From contig NZ_FNWD01000002.1 of NCBI RefSeq assembly GCF_900104655.1, positions 2,278,246 to 2,342,245 of the forward strand: a stretch of 64,000 nt of DNA, given 5' to 3'. The number at the start of each line of letters is the position of its first letter. Position 1 is the stretch's first letter. The translations under genes were made by a program, and so were the position numbers. Below, piece by piece: positions 47,589 through 54,375 of the stretch. The DNA is from Millionella massiliensis (GTDB lineage Bacteria > Bacteroidota > Bacteroidia > Bacteroidales > Rikenellaceae). The notes beneath the pieces are model-generated. The model saw nothing but the letters and a program-made list of their open reading frames with translations, had not been told where the DNA came from and did no database searches.

Positions 47589-47616
47589 TCGCTCAGGACA
47601 ATCAATGTGTATGGTA

Positions 47617-47658
47617 AGTCCCCCTTCGGACCGCAAGGTCCGAAGGGGGACTTTTTTT
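47617..47658 (+). terminator. Terminator of clpB
   Basis: 16-bp perfect arms AGTCCCCCTTCGGACC and its complement around GCAA (47617-47651), then TTTTTTT. Confidence 0.95.
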
Positions 47659-47953
47659 ATGGTGAGCTTTTTTGCTGTTACTCCTACCCTCCTTCTGTCC
47701 GGCCTCACTGCCGTCATGTTGCTGCCGGTCGCCCGGTTAGCCCGGTTGACGCGGCTATGCAGAGCATGAAGAGGAGACTTGTTACCGATCGGGAACCGTC
47801 AAGGGGCATTGCGCTATAAAGTTATGAGAAATAGCAGAGTTGTTTTGGAAATATTGGGTGTTACCAAGTGGTAAGTCGATGCTTTTTCCACCTCTTGAGA
47901 AGAAGTAGAGTGGGGGAAAAGCGATCGGTGGAAATTTCGGAGACGGGTCGGTG

Positions 47954-48685
47954 TTAACAGCGGTGCTGGTGATGGACGGTGGCCAGTGCAACAACGCTGA
48001 TCCGCGCGTCGGGCAGTTGACGGTGTATCGCTTCGGCGCAGGCGGCAATGGTTGCACCGGTGGTCAGTACGTCGTCCACCAGCAGAATGTGCTTGTTGCG
48101 CAGTCGTTCCGGTTGGCGCAGCCGAAAGGCTCCTTCGACGTTGCGTCGTCGGGCATCGGTGCCGTGGCGGCCGGCCTGGCTGCGGGTGCGGCGGACGCGC
48201 TTCAGGGTTCGGAAGTCGCAGGGAATGTTCATGCTGCGGCTTAGACCGATACAGATCTCCTCGGCCTGGTTGTAGCCGCGTCGGATGCGTTTGCTCCAGT
48301 GGAGCGGGACGGGGACCAGTACGGCTGCGTCGTCGTAGAGGGGGGATTTGCGCAACTCACGGCCGAACATCTCGCCCAGGGCGACGGCTATGTCGCGGCG
48401 TCCGCTGTATTTGAGGGAGTGGATCATGCTTCGGTAGCCGCTCTCGTGGCGGAAATAGAAAAGGGCCGAAGCGTGGTGGAGGTGGTCGATTTGTCGCCGG
48501 AGGGTCTGCACGAGCGGGTTCTCCGGGACGATCCAGTAATCGGTCAGCGGCATGTCCCACCGGCAGGCAAGACAGATAGTCCGTTCGCCCGGCGCCAAAG
48601 CCTGACCGCACACGGGACAGACGGCCGGAAAGAGTTGGCGTCCGAGCCAGTGCAACAGGTCGGTCAATTTCGCTCGAACGTTCAT
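47954..48685 (-). CDS. comF: ComF-family phosphoribosyltransferase-like protein
   Basis: 243 residues. An N-terminal four-cysteine zinc finger (C23, C26, C38, C41) precedes a type I PRTase fold. Family motifs include SALFYFRHESGYRSMIHSLKY (about 72-92), LVPVPLHWSKRIRRGYNQAE (about 126-145) and the PRPP loop HILLVDDVLTTGATI (about 205-219). ComF proteins take part in DNA uptake in naturally competent bacteria, while the role elsewhere is less clear. The start is the ATG at 48685; an in-frame extension overlaps the next gene. Last gene of the leftward operon that begins at 51991. Confidence 0.92.
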   Translation of the reverse strand: MNVRAKLTDLLHWLGRQLFPAVCPVCGQALAPGERTICLACRWDMPLTDYWIVPENPLVQTLRRQIDHLHHASALFYFRHESGYRSMIHSLKYSGRRDIAVALGEMFGRELRKSPLYDDAAVLVPVPLHWSKRIRRGYNQAEEICIGLSRSMNIPCDFRTLKRVRRTRSQAGRHGTDARRRNVEGAFRLRQPERLRNKHILLVDDVLTTGATIAACAEAIHRQLPDARISVVALATVHHQHRC

Positions 48686-48711
48686 CTGAAACCGGGGTGG
48701 GGCGGGGAGGA

Positions 48712-49221
48712 TTAGAGCTCTTCGGCCGCAGCGGGCTGGGTGCTCAGGCTGTCGGTCGGTTGAGCGATGACGCTGCTGTTGATGAGGTCTTCGATTTTGA
48801 TCTCGGAGCCGTGCTCGATGACGGCGCCGGGGAAGAACTCGCGCACCCGTCCCAGCAGCATCGACGCTTCGTTCATGGCCAGCAGGTAGCCGACCATGGT
48901 TTTGAACGTCGGGCTGGTGTAGACCACTTCGCCGGGAATGCCGGGAAACTGTTCTTTGAAGGTGTTGAGGGCTTCGTTGGCAAGCTGGCGGCCGTTCTGG
49001 GTGTTGTCGAAGAAGATGCAGATGCGGTAGCCGGCAATCTTGTCGCTCGGAGGCGATACGCGCAGGCCGGCGGCCACGTCGCTGTCGTTGCTGACGGTGG
49101 CTTGTGCACCGGTCGAGGCGTCGGGGACGCGCAGCCGTGCGGTGTAGGTGTTGACGCGGTCTTGTGCTCCGGCGCAGAGGATGCTCAGCCCGAGAAGCAG
49201 CAGTATGAGGGTCGATTTCAT
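48712..49221 (-). CDS. Exported SPOR-like protein
   Basis: 169 residues with a signal peptide (MKSTLILLLLGLSILCAGAQ). Residues about 64-150 have the shape of a SPOR domain: GYRICIFFDNTQNGRQLANE, ALNTFKEQFPGIPGEVVYTS, FKTMVGYLLAMNEASMLLGR, that is beta-alpha-beta units of the kind that bind denuded peptidoglycan. A septal or cell-wall location is inference. It lies 18 bases after the lipoprotein gene and 26 bases before comF. Confidence 0.75.
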   Translation of the reverse strand: MKSTLILLLLGLSILCAGAQDRVNTYTARLRVPDASTGAQATVSNDSDVAAGLRVSPPSDKIAGYRICIFFDNTQNGRQLANEALNTFKEQFPGIPGEVVYTSPTFKTMVGYLLAMNEASMLLGRVREFFPGAVIEHGSEIKIEDLINSSVIAQPTDSLSTQPAAAEEL

Positions 49222-49239
49222 GGTCTTCTGTTCGTGTCG

Positions 49240-49755
49240 TTAGTAGAGTCGGTGCCACAGGTCGCCGATCCGTTCGGCCGTCTTGCGGTCGAGTCGCCGG
49301 TCGAAGCGTACCTTTCGCGGGCGGGTGGAGGTGCCGGTGAGGAGCTCCAGTGTGCCGGCAATCCGAATGTCGGGATTCTCGGTTAACTCTTGCGGGCGGG
49401 TAAAGAGTGTCTTTACGATCGTGGCAAGTCCCTTCTGGGCCAGACGGATGCGGATCGGGAGCGATACGCGCTGTCGGCCGGGGGCCACGACGGTCGGTGC
49501 CGTCAGGGTGGCGACTCCCAAGGGCCGGTCGTCCAGCTTCACTTCGATCCGACCGCGATCAAAGGTAATGTTTTTTTTGTTCCGGTTGTCGAAAGTAATC
49601 TCCAATGTGCCTTCGATGTAGCCGATCCCGATGCGGTCGGAGCGGAAGGTCTCGACCCGTTCGGTCCGCATGCGGCTCAGGGCGAGGCCGCCGGTACATC
49701 CTCCGAGCAGCATGACGCTCAGCAGGGGCAGGAGCAGCAGGGCGAGGCGTCTCAT
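49240..49755 (-). CDS. Lipoprotein with LEA-type beta-sandwich features
   Basis: 171 residues; lipoprotein signal MRRLALLLLPLLSVMLLGGC (C20). The mature part has GYIEGTLEITFDNRNKKNIT, VKLDDRPLGVATL, then VVAPGRQRVSLPIRIRLAQK, a pattern of beta strands like the LEA_2/water-stress lipoproteins. The start ATG at 49755 overlaps the stop of the methyltransferase gene by four bases (ATGA), so translation is coupled. Function unknown. Confidence 0.75.
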   Translation of the reverse strand: MRRLALLLLPLLSVMLLGGCTGGLALSRMRTERVETFRSDRIGIGYIEGTLEITFDNRNKKNITFDRGRIEVKLDDRPLGVATLTAPTVVAPGRQRVSLPIRIRLAQKGLATIVKTLFTRPQELTENPDIRIAGTLELLTGTSTRPRKVRFDRRLDRKTAERIGDLWHRLY

Positions 49756-50480
49756 GGCTTGCGGGCGGTGTATATCGTGGCGATGCCGCCCATCAGCACC
49801 TGCATCTGCGGGGTGGCGAATCCGGCTTCGGTGAGCAGCGTGCAGAAACGTTCGCCGTAGGGGAATTCGCCGACCGATTCGGGCAGGTAGGTGTAGGCGC
49901 GGGCGTCTTTCGAGATGAGGCGTCCGATGCCGGGCAGAATCTTCCGGAAGTAGAACCGGTAGAGGCGACCCAGTACGTTGTGGGGCGAGGGCATCGAAAA
50001 TTCGAGGATATAGACGCATCCGCCGTGACGCAGGATGCGGTGCATCTCGGCCAGTCCGCGGGGCAGGTTTTCGAAGTTGCGGACGCCGAATCCGCAGGTG
50101 ACAGCGGCGAAGGAACCCTCGGCGAAGGGCAGCTGTTCGGCGTCACCTTCGAGCATCGGGAGGTTGCGTCCGGGGAAGCGGGCGGCGACCTTTTCGCGTC
50201 CGATGCGGAGCATGCCGGGCGAGAGATCGACTCCCGTGACGGCGGCTCCGGGGAGGGCACGGCCGACGGCGATCGCCAGGTCGCCGGTTCCGGTGGCCAC
50301 GTCGAGCACGCTGTCCGGAGCCTGCCGGCGGAGCATCTTCACCACGCGGCTGCGCCACCGCCGGTCGATGTTCATCGAGAGCAGGTGGTTGAGCAGATCG
50401 TAGCGGCGGGCGATCGAGTCGAACATCTCGCGCACCTGCTCTTTTTTACCGGTGGGGTCTTCGTTGTGTGGTTTTATCAT
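49752..50480 (-). CDS. menG: Demethylmenaquinone methyltransferase (UbiE/MenG)
   Basis: The last step of menaquinone synthesis: C-methylation of demethylmenaquinone by S-adenosylmethionine. The 242-residue protein shows VREMFDSIARRYDLLNHLLSM (about 16-36), the SAM loop VLDVATGTGDLAIAVG (about 58-73), VTGVDLSPGML, and the family signature FGVRNFENLPRGLAEMHRILR (about 131-151). Overlaps its neighbours by four bases on both sides, showing a coupled operon with the permease upstream and the lipoprotein downstream. Bacteroidota use menaquinone, so MenG is preferred over UbiE. Confidence 0.95.
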   Translation of the reverse strand: MIKPHNEDPTGKKEQVREMFDSIARRYDLLNHLLSMNIDRRWRSRVVKMLRRQAPDSVLDVATGTGDLAIAVGRALPGAAVTGVDLSPGMLRIGREKVAARFPGRNLPMLEGDAEQLPFAEGSFAAVTCGFGVRNFENLPRGLAEMHRILRHGGCVYILEFSMPSPHNVLGRLYRFYFRKILPGIGRLISKDARAYTYLPESVGEFPYGERFCTLLTEAGFATPQMQVLMGGIATIYTARKP

Positions 50481-51991
50481 TGGAATCGAATCGATTTATC
50501 GGGGGTGATGCGGGCGATGATGGCGGTGGGGAGCACCATGGACAGGGTGATGACGGCCAGCGTCCCGAGGTTCAGCGCCACGACCTGCAGCCAGTCGATC
50601 CGCACGGGAACGGCGGCCATCATGTAGCTTTCGGGATCGAGGCTGATCACGCCCGTATATTGTTGTATCAGACAGAGTGCCAGCCCGATCAGGTCGCCCC
50701 ACAGCACGCCGCGCAGGGTGATCCCCACGGAGCGGACGATGAAGGTGCGCTGCAGGGGGGCGTTGCCCATGCCGAGTGCCTTGAGGATCCCGATCGTGCG
50801 GGTCTGTTCGAGGACGACGATCAGCACGCCGGAGGACATGTTCACCACGGCTACGACCAGCATGATGACGATGACGATGGTGGTGTTCAGCCCCAGCATC
50901 TGCAGCCAGTCGAAGATCTGGGGGTAGCGGTCGGTGACGGTCGTGATTTCCAGATCGGGCGAGGTGTATGAATCTTCCGATTCTTCCTGGGCGTCCCGAT
51001 TCTCGGGCGCGTTCGGGTTGTCCGAGTCGTCCTGGGTGGTGGTCGCGAGGTCGGCGGTGGTGCCGAAAAGCGAAGTGCCCTGAGTGGCGGTTGACGGGGC
51101 GGTGGTGGAGGGTGAGGCTCCTTGCTGCGTTTCCGGGCTCGGTGTGGTGAAGGTACCGGAGGGCGTGGTTTCGTCGGATACCGGATCTTCTGTGTCGGCT
51201 GCGGCCTCGCCCCAACCGTCGAGCACGCTGGCGGGCTGAAGCTCGTCGGAGAGGTACCACGCGGTTTCGTTCAGATCGGCACCGGGCGATACGGCTAGTT
51301 CGTAGCCGCTGATCTGGTCGCGGCTCCATCCGTTCAACCGTTGCACGATGGCCAGGTCGCCGATGACGGTCATCCGGTCGAATTCGGCCATCCCGCTGTT
51401 GTAAATGCCGGCCACGCGGAGCCGGTCGCGACGCGGGGCGCTGCTGCCGATGAACAGCACTTCGAACCGGTCGCCGCATTGCAGGCGCAGACTGCGGCTC
51501 AGACTCTCGGAGATCACGGCCTCGCGGCTGCGTGCGGTGTCGCTGTAGACGGGGATACGGCCTGCGACCATCTGGCGGTGCAGGAAGGTGGTGTCGGTTT
51601 CGGGGGCGTAGCCTTTGAGGACGATGCCCTGAATGGTGCTGTCCTGCCGGATGATGCCGGCTTTGGTGGCGAAGCGTTGCACGTGGGTTACGCCGGGTGC
51701 GGTGCGGAGCGACTCGGCAAATTCGGGATCGTACACCACGGGCGGAACTTCGTAGGAGTTGCCGCTGCCCACGGCGGTGATCTGGATGTCGGAGGAGAAA
51801 CCGGAGACTTTTTCGGTGACGGTGCGGCGGAAACCGTTGACCACGCTCAGCGCGATCAGCATCACCGTGACGCTCACGGCGACGCACAGCGTAGCCACGC
51901 GCAGCATAATGCCGCTTTTGCGGCCTGTGTGGCCCAAACGGCGGGCGATGAAAGTTTCGAGTTTCAAGCGGGTTGCGATTAATTTTCGCAA
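50477..51991 (-). CDS. FtsX/LolE-type ABC transporter permease
   Basis: A 504-residue inner-membrane subunit with one N-terminal helix (about 31-52) and three C-terminal helices (about 370-395, 425-450, 470-495), the MacB/LolC/E topology. The periplasmic MacB-like domain (about 55-360) is interrupted at residues about 261-345 by a low-complexity insert of Thr, Ser, Pro, Asp, Glu and Gln. The family includes lipoprotein-release permeases (LolE) and efflux subunits; the cognate ATPase is not in this window. It begins the operon that continues through menG to comF. Confidence 0.85.
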   Translation of the reverse strand: MRKLIATRLKLETFIARRLGHTGRKSGIMLRVATLCVAVSVTVMLIALSVVNGFRRTVTEKVSGFSSDIQITAVGSGNSYEVPPVVYDPEFAESLRTAPGVTHVQRFATKAGIIRQDSTIQGIVLKGYAPETDTTFLHRQMVAGRIPVYSDTARSREAVISESLSRSLRLQCGDRFEVLFIGSSAPRRDRLRVAGIYNSGMAEFDRMTVIGDLAIVQRLNGWSRDQISGYELAVSPGADLNETAWYLSDELQPASVLDGWGEAAADTEDPVSDETTPSGTFTTPSPETQQGASPSTTAPSTATQGTSLFGTTADLATTTQDDSDNPNAPENRDAQEESEDSYTSPDLEITTVTDRYPQIFDWLQMLGLNTTIVIVIMLVVAVVNMSSGVLIVVLEQTRTIGILKALGMGNAPLQRTFIVRSVGITLRGVLWGDLIGLALCLIQQYTGVISLDPESYMMAAVPVRIDWLQVVALNLGTLAVITLSMVLPTAIIARITPDKSIRFQ

Positions 51992-52006
51992 AAATAGTTC
52001 ATTTTT

Positions 52007-52038
52007 TTTGGAAGTTCGGAAAAGTGTTGTACTTTTGT
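52007..52038 (+). promoter_or_regulatory. Promoter of tRNA-His
   Basis: TTTG (52007-52010), 20-nt spacer, TACTTTTG (52031-52038), 6 bases before the tRNA. Confidence 0.8.
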
Positions 52039-52043
52039 GCCCG

Positions 52044-52118
52044 GTGGATGTAGTTCAGTTGGTTAGAACGCTTGATTGTGGTTCAAGAGGTCGTCGGTTC
52101 GAGCCCGATCTTCCACCC
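52044..52118 (+). tRNA. tRNA-His (GTG)
   Basis: Complete cloverleaf: acceptor GTGGATG/CTTCCAC (one T-T mismatch), D-stem GTTC/GAAC, and anticodon stem CTTGA/TCAAG with loop TTGTGGT, giving anticodon GTG. The T-arm is GTCGG-TTCGAGC-CCGAT. G at 52044 opposite C at 52118 is the extra G-1:C73 pair special to tRNA-His. CCA is not encoded. Confidence 0.95.
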
Positions 52119-52130
52119 GCAGAAAACGAA

Positions 52131-52163
52131 AAAAGGCTTGCTACTCAGTAGCAAGCCTTTTTT
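52131..52163 (+). terminator. Terminator of tRNA-His
   Basis: AAAGGCTTGCTACT pairs with AGTAGCAAGCCTTT around a minimal loop (52132-52160), followed by TTT. Confidence 0.9.
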
Positions 52164-52301
52164 CATTGTATGTCGGGCCGATGTGCCGACCCGCGTGGAT
52201 AGACGGGGGAGAGGTTGTGGGGCTCATGCGTCCCTCTCTTCTTCGGAGACTCCTCTCCGTGCTGCCCAAGGACAGCGGCGGGAGAGGGGCGGACGGAATC
52301 T

Positions 52302-52730
52302 TTATCGGATTTCGATCTCTTTCGAAGCGGGAACCACCTCTTCTTCTTTCCGTTTCGGGATGTCGATCGTCAGCACGCCGTGTTCCACTTTGGCGGCGAT
52401 CTTCTCTTTGTCGATGTTGTCGGGCAGAATCATGCTCTGCTGGAAGTGCGAGTAGTAGAATTCGCGACGCAGATAGCGGCCTTCTTCTTTTTCAGCGTTG
52501 TTTTCCGAACTCTTGTCCATCGTGACAACCAGCTGATTTTCGTCTTCGATCCGGATCTTGAAGTCGTCTTTGGTCAGACCCGGAGCCGCAATCTCGACTT
52601 CGTATTGGTTTTCAGTTTCGCGGATGTTGATGGCCGGAGAATTGGTGTTTGCTTTGGCCAACCATTCGTTACCGAAGAAATCGTTGAAAATCGACGGCAA
52701 CCAGTTTTGAGATCTTTTTGCAGGTATCAT
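52302..52730 (-). CDS. Hsp20/alpha-crystallin small heat-shock protein
   Basis: ATP-independent holdase that binds unfolding proteins. The 142-residue protein has the alpha-crystallin domain at about 31-130: INIRETENQYEVEIAAPGLTKDDFKI, the Y-E/R-rich loop EEGRYLRREFYYSHFQQS and the signature VEHGVLTIDIPK (about 114-125). The IxI-type tail motif is present as IEI at the very end. It is transcribed leftward alone; the region to the next gene carries a 9-bp inverted repeat (52834-52866). Confidence 0.95.
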   Translation of the reverse strand: MIPAKRSQNWLPSIFNDFFGNEWLAKANTNSPAINIRETENQYEVEIAAPGLTKDDFKIRIEDENQLVVTMDKSSENNAEKEEGRYLRREFYYSHFQQSMILPDNIDKEKIAAKVEHGVLTIDIPKRKEEEVVPASKEIEIR

Positions 52731-52833
52731 AATAGCTTATAATTTTGGTTAAACTTCTGTTTCGGGGTGGGGCTCCTGGCGGATCCCCGCGCCGAACGGT
52801 ATATTCGCAAAGGGTGTGCCAGACGAAAAAATG

Positions 52834-52866
52834 GACACGTTGGCAGACATTCGGTGTCAACGTGTC
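52834..52866. repeat. Inverted repeat between divergent hsp20 and OMP genes
   Basis: Perfect 9-bp arms GACACGTTG (52834-52842) and CAACGTGTC (52858-52866), with a further inner ACA/TGT pairing. It lies directly upstream of the -7 box at 52893, where the -33 region would be, so it could be an operator; no regulator is known. Confidence 0.5.
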
Positions 52867-52892
52867 AGTGTATCAGATCCCGGATTAATGCG

Positions 52893-52900
52893 TACCTTTG
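52893..52900 (+). promoter_or_regulatory. -7 box of the 52943 gene
   Basis: TACCTTTG, exact TAnnTTTG match, 42 bases before the ATG at 52943. No TTG at -33; the place is next to the inverted repeat. Confidence 0.55.
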
Positions 52901-52942
52901 GAGCGTTATTAGTCACTCTTTGGCACCCTGGGTGCATAGCCT

Positions 52943-54043
52943 ATGAAACGTCTTTTTATTGTGCTGGCCTGCTGCATGTTGGCAGGTGCGGCTCTGGCCG
53001 AGTCGAGATTTACTCTCCCGGCATCGACCGCTTCTGCTTCCGATTCGACGCTCAAACCCCGTTTCGACTACGATGTGAGGTTGGGAGCATTTCTCGATAA
53101 CGGTGAGTACAATTCGAACTACAAGATCCCGCAGACCCTCTCCGGGGCCTATGTCATCCCGACGGTGGGGCTGCGTTTCGGCAACGGTCACCGCATTATG
53201 ACGGGGATCAGTTTCCTGCAACAGTTCGGCCAGAAACCCTTTGGCGAGGTGCCCGATTTCCTGGCATACTATAATTATACGGGACGGGTCTTCAATGGTC
53301 TGGGCGGTCTGTTGCCGCGCGACGAGATGAAGGGGTACTACTCGAGGGCCCTCTTCTCTGACTCGGTGAGCTATTTCAAACACACGCTGGCCGGGGCGCT
53401 GTTGCAGTGGCAGGGCGAGCGCGGGCAGATCGAGGCCTTCTTCGACTGGAATCTGGAGGATACAAAAACCGGCAAGGAGTCATTCATGGCCGGCCTGTCG
53501 GGACAGCTGAAGTTGGGCCAGCGCGGACTCTTTAAGGTCGGCATGGCCGGTTACATGTACCATTACCGGATTGGCGAAAAGAGCGTCGAAGAGGGGTTGG
53601 CTCCGAACTTCCTGGTGGATAACGTGATGTATCACGTCTACGGCGGGGTTGATCTGGGCGAGGTGACGGCACTCGACGTGTTGTCGCTGGATGTGGGGAT
53701 TGTCGGTTCGCTCTCGCGCGGACGTATCGCTGTGGGGAATGCCGGAGGATGGACGGCCCGTGCCGGGTTCCATGCACGCTTCAACCTGGAGTGGCACGGC
53801 TGGGGGATCGAAGATACCTTCTTTGCCGGCAAGGGGCTGATGCCTTTGTGGGATATTTATGGGTCGCAGGTCTACTGGGGCGATGCCTTTTACAACGCTC
53901 CGCTCTACAACCGGACCGATCTCTATTGGTCGAAAACGCTGGCCGATCGGCTGTCGATACGGGCCGCGCTGGTGTTCCACCAGACTGCACAGGGGGTGGA
54001 CTTTTGTCAGCAGGCCTCGGTGCTGGTGCATTTGTGGAAATAA
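52943..54043 (+). CDS. Predicted outer-membrane beta-barrel protein
   Basis: A 366-residue exported protein (signal MKRLFIVLACCMLAGAALA). The mature part is a series of alternating strands with aromatic girdle residues (RFDYDVRLGAFLDNGEYNS, GHRIMTGISFLQQFGQ, KVGMAGYMYHYRIGEK, WGIEDTFFAGKGL) and ends in a strand with VLVHLWK. This fits a 12-16 strand barrel or porin-like protein, of no family I recognise. It has its own -7 box and is followed by a hairpin cluster. Substrate unknown. Confidence 0.65.
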   Translation: MKRLFIVLACCMLAGAALAESRFTLPASTASASDSTLKPRFDYDVRLGAFLDNGEYNSNYKIPQTLSGAYVIPTVGLRFGNGHRIMTGISFLQQFGQKPFGEVPDFLAYYNYTGRVFNGLGGLLPRDEMKGYYSRALFSDSVSYFKHTLAGALLQWQGERGQIEAFFDWNLEDTKTGKESFMAGLSGQLKLGQRGLFKVGMAGYMYHYRIGEKSVEEGLAPNFLVDNVMYHVYGGVDLGEVTALDVLSLDVGIVGSLSRGRIAVGNAGGWTARAGFHARFNLEWHGWGIEDTFFAGKGLMPLWDIYGSQVYWGDAFYNAPLYNRTDLYWSKTLADRLSIRAALVFHQTAQGVDFCQQASVLVHLWK

Positions 54044-54082
54044 AATAAAAAGTGCGGACATTTATTCCGTGCTGTTTGTTTG

Positions 54083-54157
54083 GGGATGGTCCGCTGGGAG
54101 CCATCCCTTTCTTGTAAGAAAGGAACCCAAAGAACTTTTCGCGGATGCTTCGCATCC
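54083..54157 (+). repeat. Cluster of three hairpins, terminator or REP-like element
   Basis: GGATGG/CCATCC (about 54084-54106), CCTTTCTT/AAGAAAGG (54106-54123) and GGATGC-TTC-GCATCC (54143-54157) follow in close order. The first is followed by CTTTCTTG and may end the 52943 gene. The set resembles a mobile extragenic repeat; copy number is unknown from this window. Confidence 0.5.
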
Positions 54158-54375
54158 TAAACGGGCGGGTCGTTGATAGAGTCGGGGGCTTTGTACAGAG
54201 TGGGCATAGATAAGTTGGGGATTGGAAAGATTTAAGGAGGTGGTGTAATTTTATTGGGGGCCAGGCGTGTTCGGAACAAAAATTGCTAGGCATTTACGGT
54301 AAATTTGTGCGGGGGAAAATTACAGTATCCTCCGTACGGTAGCCGACGAAAATGAGGAACCTAACAAATCACTAT

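Noticed and set aside
48686..49258. In-frame extension of comF to 49258
   Set aside because: It overlaps the SPOR-like gene, which has a signal peptide and good domain pattern; the ComF zinc finger begins right after ATG 48685.
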